41,194 nt of DNA from Boothiomyces macroporosus (taxonomy: Eukaryota; Chytridiomycota; Chytridiomycetes; Rhizophydiales; Terramycetaceae): positions 1-41,194 of the forward strand of contig JADGKB010000116.1 of assembly GCA_027604185.1 (NCBI GenBank), in the 5' to 3' direction. Positions within the stretch are counted from its first letter, which is position 1; every line of letters starts with the position of its first letter. Below the pieces are notes generated by a model. The model saw only the letters and a program-made list of their open reading frames with translations. It had not been told where the DNA came from and ran no database searches. Both the position numbers and the translations under genes were made by a program. Below, one piece after another: positions 33,562 through 41,194 of this stretch.

Positions 33562-34715
33562 TTACAAACATCTACCCAAAAATTGACAAGTCTTTTTAGC
33601 AGCCTCCATAACAACAGGATCATAATTCAGACCAGTATATTCCACAGGTTCTTTTAAAGCAAAAAAGATATCTGCAGTATCATGCGCAAAAGCAAATTCA
33701 TTGAATACCTTGTATCCCTTGGAATCCATATAGTCTTCAATTTCCTGCTGTTTCTTTTTACGCTCATCGTTGCCCAATAATACTTCTACGTTTACCGAAT
33801 CAACCGTTATTTTGTCCCATGGAAATGATTTTAGCGCGAGTAATTCTGACCCTTCTGTATCAACAGACATTAGATTAACGTGCTTGATACCAAACAACTC
33901 TACTAAAGAATCTAATCGGTAAGAATTCACTTGAAATTCATTGACTTTTCCCTTAGAGTTTATCTTGTCTTCTCTGGTTTTATCATATTCATCAACAATG
34001 CCGCCTATTTTAGTATGAATTACCCATGCCAACAGGAATAACACCGCCAGCCATAAATGTCTTTTTTCCATTCGTGTCAGAAATCGCCCCATCGATTATA
34101 ATTGAATTTGGCCGATTATTTGCTATATCTTTTTGTTCTTCTGGGAACGCTTCTGCCAACAAGCCTTTCCATCCCAACACTTTTTCAAAAAAGTAAGTGT
34201 TCGAGTGCTCAATCTATATTAGATAGATTTACCCCATTCCTAGCGCCGAATTCGATAAAGAAGCCCGTATCGACATGCATTTTTTGATTGAATATTTCCT
34301 TCATCATGAAACGGTCCTGTTTTCCTTGTGCTTTCAATGCCTTCAACTCTACTCCTTTATTTATCGCTTCTTCGGCAGTCATTTTTCGCACCTTCTTTTT
34401 AGTAGGCAATACGTAGGATTCATTCTTTAAAATTGAAAGAACTTCTTGCAACATTTTAGTGTTTTGGTCGGGAGTATTCATTTGCTGTTTCAATTCGCTG
34501 AGCATTGATTCGTCGAGAGTAATGATGTAAAGCCCGTAGCATATACAGGCTAATCCTGTGAGCAGCACTAGTATACGTACATTTAGTTGCATGAGAAGAA
34601 TGGTTTTGGCTTTTCCTAGACTAAATAGCAAGCCACATCGTGCCTTTTTGCAACACAACATTACAAGACCTGAATGAAATAGAGCAAAATCATTAATGAA
34701 ATTTACACGATCCAT
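33562..34715 (-). CDS. type-II membrane protein with FkbM methyltransferase domain
   Basis: Exons 34715-34233, 34213-34024 and 34004-33562 with two 19-nt introns give 371 residues from the first ATG, or 330 from an ATG at 34592 that starts directly at the membrane anchor (VRILVLLTGLACICYGLYII). A charged stem follows, then the FkbM domain: FFIEFGARNG joined by splicing to HSNTYFFEKVLGWKG, and later VDTEGSELLALKSFPW. The SAM-binding residues are within those motifs. Anchored FkbM proteins usually act in the Golgi on glycans or other small acceptors. The actual substrate is unknown. Confidence 0.88.
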
Positions 34716-35060
34716 TCTTTAAGCAGTTAGTAAGCCAAAGTGTATAGGTGGTCACGTGATTCAATGTACTAACAGCTCTTACTAGTTGCAGCTATATCCA
34801 GTTCATTTGAGAGTGCCTGATGTGAGTTCTGTTTAGCTGCAGTAGCCAGTAGGGATATCCAGGCAAATGCAAGAGAGTTGTCGATTCGAATACAAACTGC
34901 ACCAAGTCGACTAGGCAAAAATAGGGAGTAAATTCACAGACGGCACTGAGGTAGCGACCATTCTCCAAGTGATGCTCACTATTTCAAGTTGGAGCGTGCC
35001 CCATCAAAGGGTGAAACGGTCCCCTAATAGGAAAGCCCCAACACTTCTGCTTTTCAAAAA
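34716..35060. other. spacer between divergent FkbM and Boi-like genes
   Basis: These 345 bases should hold both promoters. A palindromic gtcacgtgat (E-box-like) is at about 34751. I see no gene or RNA fold. Confidence 0.5.
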
Positions 35061-36741
35061 ATGCAGAGACTGATTGTATATGGAAAACACAACTTTGCGG
35101 CAGAAGAGAGCGACGAAATTTCATTCAAAGCTGGAGAGCCAATCATAGTACTGGAAAAAGATGAGCAGTTTGGCGACGGATGGTGGACTGGCCAAAACAT
35201 GAATGGCGACGTAGGTATATTTCCAATGAACTTTGTCACTCTAAACGAAACACCAAATTCAGCAAAATCTAATTTGGATTTGTTGTTGGAGGACTTGGAG
35301 ACTGTAGAATTCCCAGAGGACAATGTTTACCAGTGGGACAGCAATAGAGTCGCAGAGTTCATTTCTTCTATTGGGTTTGATGATTTGAAGCATTTATTTA
35401 TTGGTATCTATTGTTAATACAGAACATGATATTAACGGAACGAAATTACTTGATAGCACCATTGCAAGCTTAAGGAAAATTGGAGTTGATGTCCTAAGTA
35501 ATAGAGTAAAAATAATGCATGAAGTCATCACATTAAAGGAAACGCACAAAAGGGACGATCAATCAGACACCACGGAAATAATAGAAATAAACGAAGATAC
35601 CAATACTGAGCCAACTAAATCAAACATCGACTCTGTAATCAACAAGTATGAATTATTACCAGAAATTCCTGAACATACTATGGACCTTTCAATATCCCCA
35701 ACTAAAGAAGAAATCTTGGATTCGCAAATTCGACTTTCTGATCAAATGATTAAAGGAATGACTCTGGAAGCCAGGTACTCTGATCCGCTTTCAGAAGAAA
35801 ACCCGCCAGACGTTGCTTACTCTGACACAAGCTCTCAAGATATCCCGCGAATGACCAATCTGTCTGAATCAGAATTTGACTTTGAGTTTGGAAAAACATT
35901 GGACGAAATCAAGCTTGCTGAAGTAGTCAAAGAAAATTCAGCCCAAAATGAACTGAAAGAACTGCCATTGATTCCGGAAGAAGACAGCGAAGTTAAAACA
36001 GTAATTCTGATTAATACAGATTCACGAAGAAATACAAATAATGGATTTGTATGATCAAAAGCCCTTACATACTGAGTCGCATGTAGAAAAAACAACTTCA
36101 TTAAATATCAATACTAAAATGCACAGTGATTTCAAGATGGCTCCTATCAAGCAGAAGCGATCGAGGTATCTTTAGTTAACCCAGCATCGCCCAATCAATG
36201 TCAACTCTAACGAGGAAGCTATCCCTCCGTAAAGAATCAAATGCAATCCCAGTTCCGCAATTCGATGACAGCAACCTTCGCGCTTACCTAAACGTCAAAG
36301 CAGAGTCTGAAATGATGTTTCATAGAAAAAAGTGTATCCTAAAAGGATCATCAATCTACATTTTCAAAAAAGATGTAACTATTACTAATCTAGGATCAGC
36401 AAATATCTCAAATAGTCCACATGAACGATCCGTCATCAATCTTGCCATCAGACAAACCAAATTCGTTCATGATTAAAGATACAATCAACCAAACAAAAAC
36501 CATATTCACTTGTTCATCTCAATTAGAAATGATTAGCTGGGTGAATAAATTAGTTAGGGCTACACAACCACCAATTCATAAATCGCCATTGATTCCGATA
36601 AAGAACGCTAATAGGGGGCATTTGAAGGATGGGATCATGGGAAAGACTGTGAAACTGCAGGAGATTAAGAGGCCAACTAGCTTTATGGGGAAAGCGAAAT
36701 TCATGCCTGAGAGGTACAAGAGGTTGTCTATGCAAGAATAA
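35061..36741 (+). CDS. BOI1: Boi1/Boi2-like polarity scaffold, SH3-SAM-PH
   Basis: Exons 35061-35403, 35423-36000, 36020-36165, 36185-36374 and 36394-36741, with four introns of exactly 19 nt, give 534 residues. The SH3 domain is at 1-61 (DGWWTGQNMNGDVGIFPMNF). A SAM domain lies at about 92-160 (WDSNRVAEFISSIGF ... LRKIGVDVL), completed only by the first splice. An acidic disordered linker follows, then a PH domain at about 370-490 (HRKKCILKGSSIYIFKKD ... EMISWVNKLV). The tail is basic. Boi proteins bind Cdc42/Rho GTPases, formins and membrane lipids at sites of polar growth and exocytosis. The domain order is specific to fungi. Confidence 0.9.
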
Positions 36742-37078
36742 ATTTCAAGAATCCTTTAAATATTGCTCGTGTAGATGCTTTCATACCAATCAATCTGATT
36801 ATTCGACAATTTCTTTTCGTACACTGATTTATAAAGACATGTCATTGCCATTGTGTCTATACTAGAACAAGTGAGGCAAGTGAAGTGTGCAGCTCGAATT
36901 AGCCTCCAGAATCGTGGTGTAAACAGCGTCTTGAGTAAAAGGCAATGTGCTCTGGATGCAATTACGGGGACACACCTTCCTAGATATCTCACCAACAAAT
37001 ACTACATTGGGCAAACCGTTCAGTTTTACACTTACATTTGCGATAAATGTGCTCGAGATAAAATGTCCAGAGGCAAGT
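36742..37078. other. spacer between convergent Boi-like and Rab-GAP genes
   Basis: These 337 bases are 3' flanks of both genes. A long plus-strand frame at 36853-37137 overlaps the last exon of the Rab-GAP on the other strand and is taken as a shadow. Confidence 0.6.
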
Positions 37079-38393
37079 TTATACACTGGTTTTATTTAAA
37101 TGAGCTTGTGAATTTTGAAAGAGCGATTTCCACATGAATGCCTCACTCAGCAACAACTCTACATCCTTTTCCTGCCAGTCTTGTGTAGGCAAAGACTGTA
37201 AATGCATCATTATATCCTAGATTAATAAAGAGTACTTGAAATTCCATCTTTTTTAGTGTCGCACTCCATTTGATTAGGAATGCCGCGCACACGTACAAGT
37301 GAAACTCTGAAAAGGCATCATTGCCGTCCGCCTTTGTTAGGTTTGCTTACCAAGTAAGAGTCCCACATGCGGATAATCAAATTGAGAGATATTTCTCGCA
37401 TTAGTAAGCAATTCATCCATCTAAACGCAAACTGTATGAATTCTACACCTTGTTGTTGTAGATGCTGTGATAAAGGAGCTTTGTTAATGAATCGTACCAT
37501 CTACTCGTGTAATCAGTTCTTTAAGCCTCGCAATTTGTCTGGTTATTCCTGGCTGTGCATGTGTATAATTATCCTGAATTCCATCCAACAACTTTGACAG
37601 GCACCAATAAGAATCCGCTTCAATATTAGCCAACTGTTCTTTGGATAACAATTCCAGAGTATTATTCTCAATGTTTTCTGGGATATACTCTAGCAGGAAA
37701 ACCTGAAAGAATGGTGTCAGTAGATCATTTATCCCTTGCACGTAACCAGAAGCTGGATGCCTGATTGCCCAAATGTAAAGTACACGTTCGAGCGATTCCT
37801 GAGTGATTGGGCTTTGATATAGTTTAATGTGGGCATTAGTTCGTTGGATATCTATATGAATCTTTTGTTAAGCCAAAATACTTGATGAGACAATTGCTGA
37901 TCTAGCCCTTGTGTGCCTCTAGAATACGCTTGCGAAACAAAATCTTCGTATTCCTTTCTTTTCCTAGTCAGGGTTGCTTCCCTTCTGTCTGAATTTGCAG
38001 GGAGATATCCCATCAACAGTTTCCACACAGTCGGTCTAATTTCATCCGGTATTCCAGGCCAAGACAGTTTCCGAAGTATTTCAAAATCAATATTGGGCAT
38101 TTCCAGTAAATCTTTAAATTTCTTGCATTTTATGGAAAGCGAATTCAGTTTTGCAATTTCTTGCTCCATCTTTTGCTCTTGCGTTTGTACAACCGGTGCA
38201 TTCGTCTCTTTCTTTTTGTTCATTTCTGGCTTTTCGTGTACCTGGTGATCGTTTGTATAACTGGTTAGTAGTCGCTCTACCTCTTTACTCCTAGTATTCC
38301 TGTCCCTAGTCCTATTCCTGCGCGATCTCCAGTAATAGATTTGAAGGAAATGCTGTTTGGTTTTGGCGCTTCTTTCCAAAGATTTGTTGCCAT
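37079..38393 (-). CDS. GYP1: Rab GTPase-activating protein, GYP1/TBC1D22 type
   Basis: Exons 38393-38281, 38260-37882, 37861-37498, 37478-37351, 37331-37236 and 37216-37079 give 405 residues. Introns are 20, 20, 19, 19 and 19 nt. The first exon supplies a TBC1D22-like start (MATNLWKEAPKPNSISFKSI). The TBC domain runs from about 130 to the end. The catalytic Arg is in IHIDIQRTN, the catalytic Gln in YVQGINDLLTPFF, and SYWCLSKLLDGIQDNYT and FAFRWMNCLLMRE follow. Each splice lands on a conserved block. The last one (EFQ / DIMMHLQSLPT) is needed to restore the C-terminal helices. It stimulates GTP hydrolysis by Ypt1/Rab1-type GTPases at the Golgi. Confidence 0.95.
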
Positions 38394-38718
38394 TTTTTGT
38401 TTTTGAAAGTGGCGATGATTTCCACCCACATTGTATTGTCGCATGTTTTTAAATTCATTATGATTACTAGTATTAGGATGACTCTGTAGGCGAATTTGGA
38501 CGTTCAGTTTGGTGGTGCGGTTGGAGGAATAAGCTTTCCAAGATCATTAGCATAAATATATCCATCACTAACATTGACAGCGATCCAGTCTGTATTTATA
38601 CTTTGATAAAAAGCGATATCAATCACTTGTACAAATCACTTGGAGTACACTTGATGCGCTTAGTGCTGTACACACAAAGAACACGCTGATTGATCATTCA
38701 TTTTATTTTATAAAGATG
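38394..38718. other. spacer between Rab-GAP start and Kex1-like stop
   Basis: I see no gene in these 325 bases. They include the Rab-GAP promoter and the 3' flank of the carboxypeptidase gene. Confidence 0.5.
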
Positions 38719-40460
38719 CTATTCAATCCTACGACGTTCTTCCATCTCCAAATCTTCTTCTTCGGGTACCGCACCCCTACATTAACAAAGAGTACCATTG
38801 AGGCGGCCTTCTTTTTCGAATAATCTTCATGACATATACTGCGCCAACAACTACTCCAAATAATGCAAACATTACATATAAACCGGTCAAAAAGGATATT
38901 GGTGGATCTGAGCTAGCTGGAGGTGCTTCTGCTTCTGGCCACTATTTTAGAATAATGTACCTGCTCTGGTTCTATAGAGGCTACTATTTTATCAACTTTG
39001 GTTGGTTGTACCTCTTCAACTGTTGTAACTGGTAGGGACACTGTGGATATAACTTTTGCAGGCTCGTTATTTTCAATTGTATTAACTTGAGTATCTTCGG
39101 GAATAGTGCTATTGATCTTTAATACTCTCCTAATCATATCCAAAGTTGCTTCTGGTTGATCAAAAGCAGTCATATGTGATCCATCAAACACTGTATATAA
39201 AGACAGATTCCTGTCCTTGGTAATTGTGCCAACCATTTCATCATCCAATTTCCATTCTTCTGGTTCCGTCTATATTAAATTAAAGGTACAGTGAATCCTT
39301 TAGCACCTCCCCATTCCATATATGTAATCATATTTTTAATTCCAATGATATTGCAGATCAAATCCTTGTCACCCACAAACATAATAACCTCCACTTGGGA
39401 CAATAAATCTGGAAATAGCTTGGCGGAAGATTCCATACCTTGATTTCCAAGGTGGGAATAAACAGCACCGCTACATTCAGACAATCCGCCGTATTGGTGT
39501 TTATCAACATGAAGGTTTTTCTGAGTATCATGGAGCGAAAGATACTTGGCCATGTCGTAAACTCCAGGTGGCCAAGACATTCCACACCCTTCATTTAGAC
39601 CATGATCTCTTAATCTAATATCATACTTGTTTAAGCAAAATAGTCCATCTTTCACTGACGCTTCCATGATAATATCCATTATTTTTTCACAATGCTGGCT
39701 AGATATCAAGTATGGGTTAATTTTTAGATCCTTTTTACACAAATCTAAATAGTTCTGCGCAATTGCTAGATCTGGTGATTTGATGAGACCGTGCTTCTGA
39801 GCATATACCAAATATGCAGGGTACTATTATTACTTATTCAGTACTTGATAGCGCCTATATTAGAAATAATTACGGGTCCATCCATCCATTTCCGATGATT
39901 AGTCCAGCAAGATTATATTTTTCCTTTGCTAAGTTACTGAAAAGATACATTCAGAGTTGTGTTTCAGAATCGCTTGAGCAAAATAAGGAATCCAGATTCC
40001 AGCAAAGCTTTCCCCTGATAAATATAATTCACCGCCAGCAAGGTGAGGATATTCCTTGTAAAAATTTGACAAGAAATCCATAAAATTGTGTACAACTTCA
40101 TTATTATTCTGCGCATATTTTCCAATAGAATATCCAGTTCCAGATGGCTGATCTACATAAACTATGTTGGCATATTGGCTCCAATGGTAAGGGTTATACG
40201 CCAACGTTCCATTCATCCTCAACGGTCCATTCTCCAAAAAGAACCCATCCATCGAAGTACATCCTGTGTTAACTATTCCAAACCCTGGATTAAAGAAAGA
40301 ATACTGGACCACCGTTGAACCAAAGAATTACTTTTTTTGAATTCTTGTTTGCCGATAGAATATGAAAGTAATCGTTATCGAAAGCCTTGATGAATCCAGA
40401 GTACAGGTCCAGTTTGTCTAGAATTTTTTGGTCGAGTTTGGGCAGGCTTTCTACTTTCAT
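38719..40460 (-). CDS. KEX1: Kex1-like serine carboxypeptidase (S10), nine exons including 1-nt and 10-nt exons
   Basis: Exons 40460-40305, 40284 (one base), 40263-39949, 39928-39874, 39854-39845 (ten bases), 39823-39290, 39269-38961, 38941-38796 and 38776-38719 give 527 residues. All eight introns are 19-21 nt. Catalytic Ser is in LSGESFAG, Asp in VGDKDLICN and His in DGSHMTAFD. The oxyanion motif NGGPGCTSMDG appears only when the single base at 40284 is kept as an exon. The 10-nt exon completes GNGWMDPRYQYPAYL. A membrane span (GLYVMFALFGVVVGAVYVM) and an acidic-basic cytosolic tail close the protein, as in Kex1, which trims Lys/Arg from propeptides in the late Golgi. The start codon is uncertain: no signal peptide is visible before MKVESLPKLD, so a 5' exon may be missing. 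Confidence 0.92.
39845..39854 (-). other. 10-nt microexon (gcgctatcaa) of the Kex1-like gene
   Basis: It is flanked by introns of 19 nt (39855-39873) and 21 nt (39824-39844), both with GT/AG ends and the TTAAY- or CTAAT-type core. It supplies the last base of Pro plus RYQ between GNGWMDP and YPAYLVYAQ, which are adjacent in the S10 family. Confidence 0.85.
40284..40284 (-). other. predicted single-nucleotide exon (G) of the Kex1-like gene
   Basis: The 41 bases between NGGP and the next coding block divide into a 20-nt intron (40285-40304), one base and a second 20-nt intron (40264-40283). Both introns have GT/AG ends and TTAAT/TTAAC cores. Removing all 41 bases shifts the frame. Keeping the G yields CCA-GGA-TGT (PGC) and brings the total coding length to a multiple of three. 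Confidence 0.75.
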
Positions 40461-40776
40461 AAGATTAAGATTTCAAAAGGGAAATTGCAAGAGAAGGGTT
40501 CGCCAAGCAATGCGAAAAGTAGAAATTAACGCAAATTTATCCGCAAAGCAATGAGATCCCATCGCCGTTTCTTCCTCGTGATAAATATTCTGGTTTACTC
40601 TGGGAAATGTTGCATACCTGATTGAGATATTCCAGTTTCATTCTTGTGATTGTTTTGAACCAATAAGGATCAGGTATTTGAACTATTCTCCGATCAGCAA
40701 ACGGAATCAATCGTAGTGGATATCACTGTGAATGATCCAGTGGAGACTTTATTTTCTCACACATTTCAATCTCAAA
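40461..40776. other. spacer between Kex1-like gene and MZT1
   Basis: A divergent promoter region of 316 bases. I looked here for a signal-peptide exon of the Kex1-like gene and found none with good splice sites. Nothing else is seen. Confidence 0.4.
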
Positions 40777-40962
40777 ATGTCCAGCCAGTTAGAAGAAACC
40801 AAAAAGACGATGGAGATACTACACGAAATGTCAGTAATCTTGAATACTGGATTGGACAAGGAGACTCTGGCAAACTGTATAGCCATGATCGAATCTGGGG
40901 CGAACCCAGAAGCACTTGCGGCAGTAATCAAAGAGTTGCAAAGGGAAAGCAAAGCTCAGTGA
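40777..40962 (+). CDS. MZT1: MOZART1, gamma-tubulin complex subunit
   Basis: A single exon of 61 residues beginning MSSQLEETKKTMEILHEMS. The core ILNTGLDKETLANC and ESGANPEALAAVIKEL matches the very conserved MOZART1/Mzt1 family, whose members are 60-85 residues and help recruit gamma-tubulin complexes to spindle poles and other microtubule organising centres. The in-frame ATG at 40777 is preferred over the upstream open frame because it gives the family's usual N-terminal length. Confidence 0.93.
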   Translation: MSSQLEETKKTMEILHEMSVILNTGLDKETLANCIAMIESGANPEALAAVIKELQRESKAQ

Positions 40963-41006
40963 TATGGATAATATAATAGTAATTAAATTGTTTGAAAATG
41001 AGTTTA

Positions 41007-41194
41007 TCAAGTTCTTTTGCGACATTTTTGTCCCAGCTTGTTTACTCCAACAAATGGATTGTAAGTTATTGTTGCAGCAAACGCTGATGAAGTAGGAGAT
41101 TCGTACAGCGATTTCGATTGTGAACTAGTTGTGGTCACGGTAGCCTTTGAGGTTGCTTTAGCCTTTTTGTCCTTGGATTCTTCAGTTGTGCTTG
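41007..41194 (-). CDS. 3' end of an unidentified gene, cut by the window edge
   Basis: The minus-strand frame is open from the right edge to a stop at 41007-41009 and gives 62 residues. It starts with a Lys/Ser/Thr-rich stretch (TEESKDKKAKATSKAT) and ends in a more ordered TITYNPFVGVNKLGQK and a basic tail. I do not recognise the family. The 3' end lies 44 bases from the MZT1 stop, so the genes converge. Confidence 0.5.
   Translation of the reverse strand, partial: STTEESKDKKAKATSKATVTTTSSQSKSLYESPTSSAFAATITYNPFVGVNKLGQKCRKRT

Noticed and set aside
36048..36075. 28-nt intron after NTNNGF in the Boi-like gene
   Set aside because: A 19-nt intron at 36001-36019 with a TTAATACAG end fits the genome's pattern and leaves a longer open frame.
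36853..37137. 94-residue plus-strand frame ending ELVNFERAIST
   Set aside because: It lacks an ATG start and overlaps, antisense, the last exon of the Rab-GAP, whose sequence there matches the TBC1D22 C-terminus.
40264..40304. A single 41-nt intron in place of two introns and a 1-nt exon
   Set aside because: Removing 41 bases with GT/AG ends shifts the frame and ruins NGGPGC. The 40-base alternative would need GT-CA ends.
1..41194. CRISPR arrays, bacterial operons or riboswitches
   Set aside because: No spaced direct repeats of that kind, and the gene content and introns are eukaryotic.

Overview
The window looks like nuclear DNA of a fungus, probably an early-diverging zoosporic or closely related lineage. 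Supporting genes are a myosin-headed chitin synthase with a DEK_C tail, a Boi-type SH3-SAM-PH protein, a Kex1-like carboxypeptidase, a GYP1/TBC1D22 Rab-GAP, MZT1, SURF1 and a fungal-type NirB-NirD nitrite reductase. The DNA is AT-rich. Genes are dense, many are in pieces, and the introns are extraordinarily short. I could place 44 introns in 12 genes by frame and, in most genes, by family homology. Forty of the 44 are 18-23 nt long, with a mode of 19-20 nt. The usual pattern is GTAnnn...TTAAY...AG.

Layout. Bases 1-8000 are a transposon graveyard: a decayed ORF, a long hairpin carrying part of an ORF, a broken Ty1/copia retrotransposon with a scrambled middle, a Myb/SANT-type gene and a frameshifted F-box/ankyrin fragment. 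Bases 8057-14954 hold a nine-exon, Cys-rich, apparently GPI-anchored surface protein, a seven-helix membrane protein of unknown family and an F-box/LRR-like protein, all on the minus strand.

Bases 15147-23649 are a nitrate-assimilation cluster: nitrate reductase (-), a stand-alone NirB-like FAD/NADH reductase (+), full-length NAD(P)H nitrite reductase (+) and an NNP-type nitrate transporter (-). The nitrate reductase stops after cytochrome b5 and has no FAD/NADH module. The divergently transcribed neighbour is a nitrite reductase paralog that keeps only the FAD/NADH module and has lost the siroheme and Rieske parts. The simplest reading is a split nitrate reductase whose electron-input unit was recruited from nitrite reductase, an arrangement resembling bacterial NasA with NasC/NasB. 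GATA motifs cluster in the promoters of all four genes.

Bases 24786-41194 are housekeeping and secretory genes: chitin synthase, SURF1, an M14 carboxypeptidase, a type-II membrane FkbM methyltransferase, the Boi-like scaffold, the Rab-GAP, the Kex1-like carboxypeptidase, MZT1 and the 3' end of one more gene. In the Kex1-like gene the conserved NGGPGC motif can be read only if a single-nucleotide exon is spliced between two 20-nt introns. The same gene also has a 10-nt exon.

All exon boundaries were inferred by eye from reading frame, GT/AG ends and family motifs. No transcript data or alignments were available.
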